Shown: positions 1 through 11,768, numbered from the stretch's first letter. The stretch is 64,000 bases of DNA from Escallonia rubra (GCA_033065855.1 JAVXUO010001489.1:434001-498000), one strand, 5' to 3'. Notes: a model not told the origin generated them from the sequence alone. Numbers and translations: made by a program.

Positions 1-316
1 AAATCAGACACACAAACAAAGGCACACATCAGATTTCCTCCATCCCCTACCCTCTCAACACATATGTGGACATCGAGAATATATTTGTTTGATGAAATTG
101 AGGATTAGATAAGGGGATTTGCAGAAGTCGAAGAGGACGGTGGAGATTAAGGGAGGGGTGAGAGTCGCCCGCCAATTGTTTGATAAAATGTCGCTTAGAA
201 GATTTGATGAGTGAGTTGTGTGTAAGTTTAAGGTTAGGAGGGTGTGATGGTCATGATACAAGTTTTATTCTGCCAAAAAAAAAGTAACTAGATGCAACTG
301 TTTTTGTCCGATTGTA

Positions 317-598
317 TCAATGTTCAACTACTGTGCAAACATCTGCCACCAATTCAACAAGTGAAGTTTCTCTAACTTTTTTGGTTAACCATTTGACTGT
401 AAAGGTAAAAAGTTTCGTTTGGAAACCCATTTCGGTTATACCTAGAAATATTTTATGTTCCATGTGACTGTCACGTTCGTGCATTTTGTCGAACAGTTTG
501 TGGGCATAGTTTAAAGATTTGGATTTGATTAGTTTATCGATGGCTCTCTTGCATGAATAAACCTTGTTGTTAGTATTTGTTTCCCAATAAGAGTCCAA
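317..598 (-). pseudogene. Decayed pentatricopeptide-repeat (PPR) gene piece
   Basis: A 93-codon open stretch on the minus strand contains a segment reading LNYAHKLFDKMHERD, which fits the signature of a plant PLS-class PPR motif (a 'LDYALKLFDKMPERD'-like core). The flanking sequence does not continue as PPR repeats in any frame for any useful length. Intact PPR proteins normally have ten or more repeats and several hundred residues, so this is at best one repeat of a dead copy. PPR proteins bind organellar RNA; nothing suggests that this remnant is made. The call rests on one motif and could be a chance resemblance. Confidence 0.4.
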
Positions 599-1721
599 GT
601 TCAGTAAGAGAGAAGAGAAGAGTGTGGAATAGATATGAGTTCGAGCTTGGGATTAAGAAATGTTATGATTCGGACAAAGCATAACCATTTTCTGCTCTGC
701 ATAGCTCATAATTCGGAGTTTGCATAGACACTACGGTCCCTCTATCGCGGGGGGAGCAAGGGGGATGTGGGGGAGGGGGTGCAAGTACTTTTGGAGAGAA
801 ATCTGTTATCAGAGGGGAAAGGAAGGCCTTGACAACTGAATATCTACATAAATTGACGAGTATTTTTACATAACCGTATTTATATTTTTGCATAACATGA
901 CTTGTTTCAATTCTTACATAACACAAATTGGGGGAGGGTAATTTGGGAAGACCAAATTAAATGATTTCAAAAAATTCCCTTTTTTTTAAGTCAACCCCTT
1001 TTTCAGAAATCTATAAAACTCACCCCACTTTTTCTTAACTTTTCAAATATAACCCATATTTCACAAATATTTATTCCCAAAATCTCTCATTTCATAATTT
1101 TCCCGACTTTTATCTATGTGTCACTAATTATGCTTTTGTCACTTTTGTGTCCAAGTTTCTATCTAGGCAGACATTTATTCTGGGTAAAGATCATGGTCAT
1201 CACTTGCCTGGTGCTATAATAGATTCCTTTACCTCTTCACCTGCCTTTCTCTTTCACCAAAGAATCTATCAAATTTCATCCAACAAAATTGTAAAGTTAG
1301 ACTTTAAGTGATAAAAGTTTAGTGGGGTGTAATTGTTTTTTACTTTTCATCCCATAATCACATCTACAACCAAAGATATGCATAGCAAAGAAGTGCCATT
1401 TACAATTTCGTGAGTAGCATTACTTCTACCATGCTTTCTTTTTTTGAAAAGATCATGTTGGATTTTCTAAGTTGAACTTGGCATTGCTTGCCTTGTCGCT
1501 TTTGCTATTCATATATTGGCTTAATTGCATCTTTAATCATGAAAATTGATGATATATATGATGACGGGCATTACAATATAAAGTAAGTGTCTATCGTTAC
1601 ACGTGAAGCCTGAAATTTCAACCTTCTTTGAGGGTTTTGTAATATTATACTCTTTTTTGCTCCATGATTATTTTTTTGATGTGAAGTATCCGTAAAAATA
1701 TCGGGTGAAGCTCATCAGAAA
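599..1721. other. Intergenic, no gene seen
   Basis: AT-rich sequence with homopolymer runs and a G-rich stretch near 745-790. A short minus-strand open frame over the G-rich part has no recognisable protein features. I see no gene, RNA or bounded repeat here. Confidence 0.6.
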
Positions 1722-3020
1722 CAGGGGCGGAACTGTAGCATGGCCGGGGGGGGGGGGGGGGGGGGGCACGGCACCCTCCAATTTTTTGGATTTGTTTTTA
1801 GTTATTGATAATAATACTCACATTTCACATATTTACGAAAATGCCATTATATCGTAACTAATTAATTAGGGTTTCATTTGTTGTATTATTTATTTTTTGT
1901 GTCATCGGCAATGATATGTTTCTTCGTTCTCATTCTTCTTTCTTCCAAATCTCAAATTTCAAATTTTCGGATTACCAAAAAAACACGAATTGATCAAGAT
2001 GAGTTCTTTTGTTTATAGTTTAATTCTTGGAGTATTAACAAATTCAATAGTTACGCTCATTATAGTATTAACGTATTCAATTGTTACGCTATTTCAATAG
2101 TTACGCTATTCATTAGTTTAATTCTTATATTATTAATGTATTCAATAGTTACGAAAAAATACGAACTAAGCAATTTATTATGCATTTAACGTATTCAATA
2201 GTTGCGCTAATTATAATATGCTTATTTTTGTAGATGGGGAAGTCAAAGTCACACACAATTGGTTAGTTCTTTCAAACAAAAAATGTTAGCTGTAGTAATG
2301 TTGATGAACTTAAACCTTCTTCATTCTTTTATGTTAGCCATCAATTTTTTTTATGTCTTTTTGGCGCCCCCGACAGGGGCGGAGCCCAAGGATGACCAGG
2401 GGGGGCCATGGTCCCCCCCCCCCCCCCCCATCCCACACACACACCAAAAGTTTGAGAATTTTTTTTTAGTTATTTTATGTTTAAAATATTTACTAACATG
2501 CCACAATTTTAAATATTAAATGTATTAGATTTCATTTTGTAATGTTTTTTACTTTTTGTGTCACAAGCCGTCGTAATTTTTATCTTTCTTGTTCCCTTGT
2601 TCATTTTCATTCTTCCAAATTCTAAATCTCCAGATTTTAAAGTAAACACTAATATATCAAAGTTAGATTTTTTTTTTCTTTTTTAATTTAAATTCTTATA
2701 GTATGTTAACTTATACGTGACTATTGTCATCATACAATTGATAATCGCACTAATAATACCTATTGTATACGAGCAAAGTTTCTTTCATGCAAGATTAGTA
2801 GTTTGTTGTTGACTAACTTTACAAGTTAAATGAATCACTATAAATAATTAAATTATACGATTATTAGTCAAATTGAGCAATCTATTTTGCATTTAACGTA
2901 TTCAATCGTGACGCGAATTCTTTATGTTAACCGTTAATTTTCTTTTTATGACATTTTGGTCCCCCCCGGTTGAACATTTTGGATCCGCCCCCCCGATTAA
3001 ACTTTCTGGATCCGCTCCTG
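1722..3020. mobile_element. hAT-like non-autonomous transposon (outer copy)
   Basis: The element starts with caggggcggaac and ends with ggatccgctcctg. These are imperfect terminal inverted repeats of about 12 bp with the CAGGGGCGGA type of end known from the hAT superfamily. It is flanked by a perfect 8-bp direct repeat, atcagaaa (1714-1721 and 3021-3028), the target-site length expected of hAT elements. The interior is AT-rich with runs of G or C just inside the ends and no transposase reading frame, so it is non-autonomous. A second copy of the same family is inserted inside it (see 2374-2990). Confidence 0.85.
2374..2990. mobile_element. hAT-like non-autonomous transposon nested in its own family
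   Basis: A second caggggcgga end begins at 2374. The matching end, ggatccgc followed by a C run, lies near 2981-2990. The flanks gcccccga (2366-2373) and ccccccga (2989-2996) form an 8-bp duplication with one mismatch; the C run makes the exact right edge uncertain. Removing the insert rejoins the outer element into a right end (a 'tttttggcgcccccgattaaac' type sequence interrupted here) that parallels the inner right end, which shows that both copies belong to one family. There is no coding capacity. Confidence 0.75.
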
Positions 3021-3028
3021 ATCAGAAA

Positions 3029-3631
3029 CATTGGGTGAAGCTCGTTAAACCTCTGTATTGTGTATTATTATCTCGTCATTTTCATCTTTGATCGCCATCG
3101 CCGCTGCGTTTTCGTAACAACTTGCCGAAACAAATGATAAGCCGCCTCCTTCCCGGCACTCCAACTTTACACACGCATGAGAAATGATCGGAGCAGAGTG
3201 GATGGAGGAGAAACCGACAAAAACATGCATACTATACAACGAGACTTGGTACCAGTACAAGGAATCATGAAAGCTTCCGCATGAGTCGAGGAATCCAAGT
3301 AGAATAAGTAGAGTTTCCCTGTGCATGCACTGACCAGCCCAGCGGCCGTGGATTCGTGTATCTTTTGCCTCTGCTTACGAATAAACAATGATATGAATGG
3401 AAGGCTAAGGTTTTGCCACAAACGTTAGTCAAAAAGAGCTGGTAAAAGCATCATTTAGGGTTTGGGTGAACATTGAAATCCCAGAATCCGATAGTTGGTA
3501 AAGAATATTTAGTCCTAAGACTAGATATTCTTTCTAATTTAATATTGGAAAGTTGGTAATTTAAAGATCTCATCCTGCTCTAACCCAATCATTTTAGATT
3601 AGTATTAAGCAAGAAAAAGTAGTTTTGAAAA
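3029..3631. other. Intergenic, no gene seen
   Basis: Two overlapping minus-strand open frames (3045-3421) have a protein-like composition, but I recognise no domain in either. They may be remnants of one gene with a frame change. No start, promoter or splice structure supports a gene. Confidence 0.4.
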
Positions 3632-5075
3632 GAGTTAATTACGCCATTGACCATTGAACTTGTAGGCAAATTTCATTTTGACCATTGGACATCAAATTGT
3701 GTCAAAGTGACCACTGATCTTTTAATTTTGTTCCAATAAGGTTATTCCGTTGAATTGAGCCTACCGGCGTCCCGTTAATTCCTTTTAGTGAGAGGTAAAT
3801 ACGTCAATTTGCATGGACATCAATTTACTTCTTTTTTTTTCTTCTTTTCTATTCTTCTTTTTCTTCTCCAATTTTTCTTCCTCCATTGCTCACTTACCCA
3901 CCACCACGTTCAATGTCTTTGAAATATGACCATTGTCGGGTAGTAAAGAAAGAAAGAAATCGCCGGAGTGGGAGATGGTCATGTCCTCCTCACCGACCCC
4001 AAAGAAGGTGGCTCTGTCACTAAGCAGGCCGGCAGAGAGGGCACCAAGAAACCGAATAGACCAGTGATCTCCCTTTCCAAGTGTGAAATCTCGCTTGCAA
4101 AGAGGGGTGAGAGAGATGTCATCGGAGATCGAAAGGTTGAGCAGATCGATGGAGATTCCTCCTTTGCCGTGACGGCGCCTGGCGGAGAGGTGGCGGAGGC
4201 GGTGGTTGGCGAGAGCTTGAAGAACGACGTGAGAGCTTACCAGGTTAATGGTCACATGAAAGCCAAGTTGGACCCTTTGGGTTTGGAAGAAAGAGAGATT
4301 CCTAATGATTTAGACCCTGCTCTTTATGGGTTCACTGAAGCTGATCTTGATCGTGAATTCTTCCTGGGTGTGTGAAGGATGTCTGGGTTTTTATCTGAGA
4401 ATCGTCCTGTGCAAACCCTTAGAGCGATATTGACCCGGCTTGAGCAGGCTTATTGCGGAAGCATTGGTTATGAGTACATGCACATTGTTGATCGTGAGAA
4501 GTGTAATTGGTTGAGAGAGAAGATTGAGACTCCGACGCCGATACAATACAATCGGCAACGTCGCGAGGTTATTCTTGACAGGGGTATGTGGAGTACTCAG
4601 TTTGAGAACTTTTTGGCCACAAAGTGGATTGCAGCCAAGAGGTTTGGCCTTGAAGGTTGTGAGACCTTGATTCCTGGCATGAAAGTGATGTTTGATCGGT
4701 CGGTAGATCTTGGGGTTGAGACCATTGTCATTGGAATGTCTCACAGAGGAAGATTGAATGTTCTGGGTAATGTTGTTAGGAAGCCACTACGCTAGATCTT
4801 TAGTGAGTTCAGCGGTGGCACAAAGCCTGTGGATGAAGTTGGGCTATACACAGGAACATGCGATGATGAAGGACAGAGAGAGAGAGAGAAATTTATTGAG
4901 GGACGGATTTGCCCCTAAATTAAACGACTTAACGGACTTAGATTTGACCGAATCTAACAGAGTGACTTAATTGAGCGCAATTGAAGAGTCCAATGGTCAC
5001 TTTGACACAAATTGATGTCCAGTGGTCAAAATGAAATTTGCCTAATAGTTCAATGGTCAATGGTGTAATTAACTC
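3632..5075. mobile_element. Mutator-like element (Pack-MULE type) carrying host gene sequence
   Basis: Long terminal inverted repeats start with gagttaattacgccattgac on the left. The right end, read in reverse, starts gagttaattacaccattgac. Similarity runs for about 90 bp strongly (3632-3720 against 4985-5075) and more weakly for a further 100 bp. The flanks are ttttgaaaa (3623-3631) and ttttgaaca (5076-5084), a 9-bp target-site duplication with one mismatch, the length typical of Mutator-like elements. No transposase is present. The interior carries a piece of the 2-oxoglutarate dehydrogenase E1 gene (4214-4860) and an unidentified GC-richer stretch (about 3890-4210). Long TIRs, 9-bp duplication and captured exon sequence together fit a Pack-MULE. 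Confidence 0.88.
4214..4870 (+). pseudogene. Captured, broken fragment of 2-oxoglutarate dehydrogenase E1
   Basis: Translation gives VRAYQVNGHMKAKLDPLGL, YGFTEADLDREFFLGV, LTRLEQAYCGSIGYEYMHI, ETPTPIQYNR, STQFENFLATKW, GMSHRGRLNVLGNVVRKPLR and IFSEFSGGTKPVDEVG. This is the N-terminal thiamine-enzyme region of plant mitochondrial 2-oxoglutarate dehydrogenase E1, which decarboxylates 2-oxoglutarate in the TCA cycle. Only about 200 of roughly 1,000 residues are present. In-frame stops fall where the family has a tryptophan (near 4374) and a glutamine (near 4794), and similarity is lost near 4850. No intron is visible in the piece. It lies wholly between Mutator-like TIRs, so I read it as transduplicated gene sequence. 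It is not a functional enzyme gene. Confidence 0.9.
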
Positions 5076-5084
5076 TTTTGAACA

Positions 5085-6990
5085 TGTTCCATCAAGAAGA
5101 ATGGCTCAATTTTTTCCGAAAAAGCCCAAAAAACGTCACATTGTAATGTACAGAGATTCCTATCTAATCAAAGCGTTGCAATCAATACATATTTTTTTAA
5201 TTTCAACCCCGGCCTGATCGTAAAAATAACCTACAGCTCCTCGTATAGTAACAATAAATGGTCGCTAAATACGTTTAGTAACTTGTATTATTGACACTAC
5301 GAGTAATGCTGCTAAAAATTGTCTTAAAAACGTTTTCAAATAAGCCACTAACAACCCTTTTTTTAACGACAATTGATTATCACGGTATAGGATGGTTGTA
5401 CGCTGTCTATATATACTACCGGGATTGCCGCTAAAATCTTTCGGATTTTCAACTCCGGATTTACATGAACTTTATTTTTTCGGGTTGCAAATATCTTCAA
5501 GTGTGCCTACTTTAATTAGTTCATAAGTTGGGCTTCAAAAAATCTAGCGGCACTTACAGAAGTAACTACTCTTATAGTGGAGGTGTAACTGTCGCAAAAG
5601 CAGCCGACCTCGTGAGGATGTAATACATACACCCTACTTTGCGAAGGGTTGAAGGAGACCACACTTGAGGGAAGATAGCTTTTTGATTCGCATAGCTTTC
5701 AAAGATTCAACGGATGGTTATCTTGGATGAAATAATTGCCAATTGATGGACGTGAATCAAACTCAAAAGGGCCAAAGTGCGGGCTCTCAAGGGATGAACT
5801 GGCCACATAAACCAAGAGCCATCAAAGGTGCGGCCCCGGCAATCATTCAGAACCAAACCAACATACCCTCCTATAACTTGATCCCACGGAACTAAGTGCA
5901 ACTTATGTTAGAGGTGAATTACTAACACCAAAATCTGCCTCTTGTTGTAATTTTTCTACTTCAGAATTAGGTTTAACACGCATTGAATACATGAGGTATT
6001 AGAGCCGTTCTGGTGTGGTTTCAATGAAATTAGGTTTCGGAGACACAGACAACGTCTGTGCAAAAAACAAATTATAATTTTGCTATGTGAATTCATATAA
6101 AAAATCGTAATGTCACAATAAATAGTATTGCAAATCAACGGATGGGTTCGAGAGGGGGGAAGAGAAAATGGATTATATATAGCTACAAATGGATGGAAGG
6201 ATAGGTAGGTTGTGGGGCTAGAAAGCAAGAGACGATTAGCAGGTTAGGTTTTTATTTAAATTACTTAAATGTCCGATGCTAAATTTCAGGGATGGAGAGA
6301 ATGATTCTAAAAATAAAAAATGGCTACGATAGAAAGTTAAAAAAAAAAATTACCATAAAGGTGCTCTTCCTTTAAAATAGTATAGATGGTAAAAAAATCA
6401 AAATGATTTGGAACAAGCTTTTAGTGTTACTTTACAATTTTTTTTTATAGAAGAATTGTGTTTATAACAAAACAACCGAAACACAAACATTAAACCTTAT
6501 GGTCCGTGCAAATTGTACAAACAAAATAGTAAATCATAAACGGAAGTAAAGTTTAAGAGAGTCTTAAATGTCAACGGAGAGAGAGATAAGATTAAATGTC
6601 TATTTCTAGAGAATTTGTCTCCGTATCTAAAATTATGAAAACGACTTTGAATTTGTTGCAATTCGTGATTTTAGGAAGGAAATAGTTATTTTTACATCTT
6701 CTTTATGTTCTATGGTTATAAATTTATATTTTATCGCCAATGTACTATTGAATGACTTAGATAATTTAGAGCATGAAATAGGACATAGAGGGTGAAAATA
6801 GAAGCCGAGTAAACGGCTTCTACGTAGTCGACAATCTTTTACTTTTCAGTTACTTCTTGTAAATTCGATCTCAAAACAAATCTTGGTATATATTTTTAAC
6901 TTCTATTAAAAGTAAAAATAAAAAAAACACAGTCAAGACTGTGGACCTCTCTACAAAAAGTGTCCGAAGACTTTTGTTTGACTAAAACCC
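5085..6990. other. Intergenic; possible LINE RNase H remnant on minus strand
   Basis: Minus-strand codons at about 5710-5900 read GGYVGLVLNDCRGRTFDGS followed by HPLRARTLALLSLIHV. The layout resembles the RNase H-like domain at the end of plant LINE polyproteins (a 'GG.G.VIRD..G....G' stretch followed by 'AEALAL'). It is short, lacks the acidic residues I would need to be sure, and has no continuation. Around 5250-5420 there are scattered 'gtcgctaa' and 'gctgctaaaaa' motifs like those near the ends of some CACTA elements, but no ends were found. No gene is seen in the remainder. Confidence 0.35.
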
Positions 6991-7052
6991 AACCCACCAA
7001 TTTTTCCTCTTCCCCTTTTTGACTTCTTTCTACCCTTACTTTCCACCCTCTT

Positions 7053-7058
7053 TATAAG
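7053..7058 (+). promoter_or_regulatory. TATA-like box of the amino acid permease gene
   Basis: The tataag in a ctctttataagctcg context lies 118 bp before the ATG at 7176. A GA microsatellite (about 7121-7140) sits in the presumed 5' leader. The assignment is by position and motif only. Confidence 0.5.
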
Positions 7059-7175
7059 CTCGCCTTCGTTAAACATTTTCAATTAACTACAACTCCAAGT
7101 TCTCATAAAGGAGGCACGCGGAGAGAGAGAGAGAGAGAAAGTGAGTGTGGTTACTGCACAAAACTGAAGGTAGAG

Positions 7176-10100
7176 ATGTCTAAAGAGTACCAGAAGAACA
7201 GCATGTACGTGGAAAAATCCACAGAAACACTGGAGAATGGTGGACTCGAGAAGAACTTTGACGACGATGGTCGCCCGAAAAGAACTGGTACGTATTCTTA
7301 ACCATACAGACGATAACTGACCTGTGGCATCCATGGACTCGTAGTTCTTTCTGCATTTTATCTCTTCCTTCTCATTGTGTACTTTGGTCTTGCTTGCAGG
7401 AACTTTGCTCACTGCAAGTGCACATATCATAACTGCTGTGATTGGCTCCGGCGTGCTGTCCCTAGCGTGGGCTATAGCACAGCTGGGTTGGGTGGCTGGG
7501 CCTGCTGTTCTCATGGCCTTCTCTTTCATCACCTACTTCACTTCCACCTTGCTTGCCGACTGTTACAGGTCTCCTGACCCTGTCTCGGGCAAGCGAAATT
7601 ACACCTACATGGACGTTGTCAGATCGCATTTAGGTGAACTTTGCAGAAACTAACTCAAACCTCCTCATTTATCTTGAACCTTTGTTGATAGCTGGTAGGG
7701 TACATGTTGTTGTAACCTCATAGCATCACTCGCTCTTAAAGATGGGCCTGAAGAGCATGTCTCTTGGAAAGAGAACTGTTCTGCAGCTAGGCATAAGTTT
7801 ACGTAAGTTTCAAGTTTTACTTAGAACCCACAAAAATTTGCCTTTTAAAGTGCAGAAAGAGGCTACAACTTGAGCCAGGCGTGCGTGTGTTTTTTTAAGC
7901 AATTTGCATTAATTAAAATTAATCACTACAATATAAAGACAATATTCAATCGGGTATCCCTAAAAAATAAGAGACACTCGCAGTAAGACAGATGGTCCCA
8001 AAAATGGCCAGCGCAACCTTCAAGGAATTGAAAGCAAGATAAAAACATACGGCGCGCATGTTTGTGGGTGGGTGTGTGTTTTTGTCTTTGAAATTTGTAG
8101 TCAATTCAAAATCTGAAATGGCAAGTCTTGAAAGCTTCATGTATTGATGGGGATTTGGCCTTTTATTTTCTCAGGGGGTTTCAAGGTCCAGCTATGTGGA
8201 CTAGCTCAGTACGCGAATCTTGTAGGGGTAACAGTTGGCTACACAATTACTGCGTCCATCAGTATGGTGTGAGTAAACAATTCGACCCACCTTTTCTAGA
8301 CTATGATTTCTTTGAAAATTTTCTTCTTCTTTCACCCCACCCACCCCACCCCACCCAGTGTAATTTTATGACTTATTGATCAGGGCTGTGAAGAAGTCAA
8401 ACTGTTACCACGAGCATGGACATCATGAGAAGTGCAAAATATCAAACATTCCGTTCATGATCATCTTTGCCGCCATTCAGCTGGTTCTGAGTCAAATCCC
8501 AAACTTCCACAAGCTTTCATGGCTCTCAATCCTAGCAGCTGTAATGTCTTTCGCCTACTCTTCCATAGGCCTCGGTCTCTCAATAGCCAAAATCGCAGGT
8601 ACGCGACATCCCAGGGCATGTTATGCCACACAATTAAGAACACTCAAGTCCCAAAGCATGCATAAACAAAAGGGATCTCTAAACCCTATAAGATAACTGT
8701 ATACAGGTTTATTTGGCAGTACAAAACTTTCATTCGTTAGTTATGAGGTTTTTGTCGCCCAATAATGCACCCGATATATACTGCAGTTTTACCTGCAGAT
8801 GATCTAGACAATTAGAATTTACTAGAACAAAGTTTGTCCTTTTACTTTGAAATTTGACTGGCCTAACGTTTGAAGATGTGTTCCATGAAACTTGTGTCAA
8901 GGTGGTGGACATGCAAGGACAAGTCTAACAGGGGTGACAGTTGGGGTGGACGTGTCAGGATCAGAGAAGGTGTGGACAACCTTTCAAGCCATTGGAGACA
9001 TTGCCTTTGCTTATGCCTACTCGACTGTCCTCATTGAAATACAGGCAAAATCCTATCTCTTCTCCTATTACTTCATGCCGACAGTCTAGCTACTTCTTGT
9101 AACCATATACACCAAGTTTACGCGTGTTTATAGATCATATTAAGTAAACGGTTGCTCTAAAAGCTCCAACGATTTGCACGCCAGAGGAAATTTATTTTTT
9201 ACGGCTTGAGATTTTAGAATAACTGATAAATGGACCAATCAATACCCCGCATGCAAGCAAATTTTTTGTGCTTTCTTGGCAACCCCCAGTTTCTCCATAT
9301 CTTGAGCAAGAACCTGAATGTGATTAGCTTGTTACATACTTGAAATGTGTGCCGCCGTAATAAGTGAAGGTTGAAAATTTATAATTGTGTATAGATGTTC
9401 GGTCGCATGTCATCGATCTATACAAGTTGAACTGGTTTTGCTTACGTGTCTGCCCTGAAAGCAGACCAATGACAAAGATTCTGGGTGAGAGAGATAGGAA
9501 TGATGTAGTATAAGGTCGGCTCGTACTATTAATTAATAGAGAGCACAGTTGCACGCAGCCAGTGTCTTCATACTCCAAACATTAAATAAGAGATGGCGTA
9601 ACATGGTATGTTTTGTTCTGATTGGAAGTCCTGATTTTCGTGCGGGAAACCGAAAATGCAAAATCCCAATGAATATTTTAGCCCTCTGATCTGCGGAAAG
9701 TGACAAATGTATTTGGTCCAGACTCGCGTGCCTCCATGTGCATGCACTGACTTGATAAGGACCTCGGTCTGAAATTAAAAGCAATATCAATTGAATGGAA
9801 ATATTTCGGATTAAAAGCAGTAAAGACATCTTAAACGATAATTTTTAGCAGCACATTATTAACGTCGCTAATCAAGAGTCACTTTATTATTTGCCGCTAT
9901 TAGTATTGCACGCTCTTCCCACGACTCGTGTTTTAGTTAAATTTATCATAAATGAATTACATAACCAGAATTTCCTTGATTAGGCCGAACACACTAGAAT
10001 TTATGTGACTGAGTAACCAACACGTGTGACCCTTACATAATTTTATAATTTAGCACAAGATGCCTTCCAAGTTTTATATACGGAGTATTATCATTTCAAA

Positions 10101-11768
10101 TTTGCTAGTCTAGGCAATGGGGCTACAAAAGATTCCTCATGGACCATGAGTTGATGGACCACAGACTTTCATGTGTTTGGGCCATCGAAAGTGCAATAGG
10201 CCTTTTCCAGGAATAGAAGCCCACCAATAAGATCTTGATTCCTTTTTCTTTTTTTCATCCACCATCCTTTTTGTGTTGTACTGTTACCACCTCATTTTTG
10301 ATATTATCAATGGTGTCACATCTTAGAGACTACAAGTGGGTTTGATTTGATTCTTGGGGTCACCTCAAGAAGACCATATGATCATCTACTGTTTGTACAA
10401 ACAGTCGTTTGGCAATTTTGACTCTTTTGGTGGTGGATGGATGGATGGTCCAACTCGGTAGGGCCTAAGCCTCTAAGCCACGATCTGCAAAAGTAACATA
10501 TTTGGGCATATAAACAAGCAAAATTCGGACCACAACCCCAATATATAGGGCTATCGATGGATCTACCTAGATAAGGTAGAAGCTGGTCTGCAAAAGCAAC
10601 AAATGTGAGCTTACATACAAGGGTGATGCAGAATCAAGAAAATTGCAGGAGATTTGCCAAAACTATAATCGTTAGGCAGGGGAATCGGTATTGATCAATA
10701 GACATACCACCTACTAGGTTGATAACAATTTAGCAGTTTTACTGTACTTCTCTTCCTTTGGTCAGTAGATTATAGAGCAAAATACACTGCTCAAACTTTG
10801 AAATTTATTTTCTTCCTCAAATTACTTCTTAACTCTTCACTGATCGAAATAGTTAACCCTATGCGAGGTTATATTTTGTGTGTTGGGAGACTACTTTCGA
10901 TTTCATTCGAAATCATAGACCTAATTATCTCATCAGGACACGATGATGAACGGGATAACCCTTGACAAGGGGGAAAAAGAAGACCAATTAATGCATGCCT
11001 TAAAGCTTTAAACCCAGTTGATCTGAACCATGTTCAATTGCAGAACACGCTGAGATCACACCCTCCAGAGAACAAAGTAATGAAGAGGGCCTCCCTTTTT
11101 GGCGTCTCCACCACCACCTTATTCTACGTCCTCTGCGGTTGCGCAGGCTACGCAGCATTCGGAAACGACGCACCGGGCAACTTTCTCACTGGTTTTGGTT
11201 TCTACGAACCATTTTGGCTTATCGACTTTGCTAATGTCTGCATCGCAATCCACCTCATTGGTGCTTACCAGGTAAACAACTAGTACACAGAAGAGTCCTC
11301 CTTCATTTCACCTACTTTGTCTCTAACTTGACAGCCATATACCCGCAGGTGTTCGCCCAACCCCTATTCGGCTTCGTAGAGACCTATTGCGGCGAGCGCT
11401 GGCCAGAAAGCGAATTCATCACTACCGAACACGTCGTCAAAGTTCCATGTTGCGGAGAGTTTAGCATCAACCTCTTTAGGTTGATGTGGAGGTCGGCCTA
11501 CGTTATACTGACAGCAGTGACAGCCATGATTTTGCCATTCTTCAATGCTTTCTTGGGATTGATCGGGGCAGCCTCGTTTTATCCATTAACTGTGTATTTC
11601 CCCATAGAGATGTACATTCGCCAGGCAAATATCCCCAAGTACTCTTTCACATGGACATGGTTGAAAATACTGAGTTGGGTTTGCCTAGTAGTATCACTCG
11701 TTGCCGCCGCCGGTTCTCTACAGGGCCTGGCCAGTGAGCTCAAGACTTACAAGCCCTTCAAAACTTAG
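7176..11768 (+). CDS. Amino acid permease (AAP family), seven exons
   Basis: Proton-coupled amino acid import carrier of the plasma membrane, AAP branch of the AAAP family. Exons by splice signals and family alignment: 7176-7287, 7400-7633, 8175-8268, 8384-8598, 8902-9044, 11044-11271, 11349-11768. Together they make 1,446 nt and 481 residues, the usual AAP length. The N-terminus is hydrophilic (MSKEYQKNSM). The first membrane segments follow in exon 2 with TASAHIITAVIGSGVLSLAW, the family's most conserved block. Later hallmarks are YTITASISMVAVKKSNC, AFAYAYSTVLIEIQ, GCAGYAAFG and FYPLTVYFPIEMYI. About eleven hydrophobic segments are visible. All introns are GT-AG except intron 5, which has a GC donor at 9045 (cag|gcaaaa) and is also the longest, about 2.0 kb. 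The reading frame stays open throughout, so the gene looks functional. Which AAP paralogue it is cannot be fixed by eye. Confidence 0.94.
9045..11043 (+). other. Long GC-AG intron 5 of the permease gene
   Basis: A 2.0-kb intron with donor GC and acceptor tgcag. The other introns of this gene are 77-541 bp. Sequence near 9830-9910 (aatttttagcagcac, gtcgctaat, gccgctattag) resembles motifs at 5250-5420 and 13300-13345, which may be scattered pieces of one repeat family. No ORF of note is present. Confidence 0.8.

Noticed and set aside
1747-1766. G-quadruplex-like run of about 20 G
   Set aside because: It is a homopolymer inside the hAT-like element and its length may be a sequencing or assembly effect.
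3045-3421. Possible F-box or other gene remnant on the minus strand
   Set aside because: The translation looks protein-like in two frames, but no motif could be matched with any confidence.
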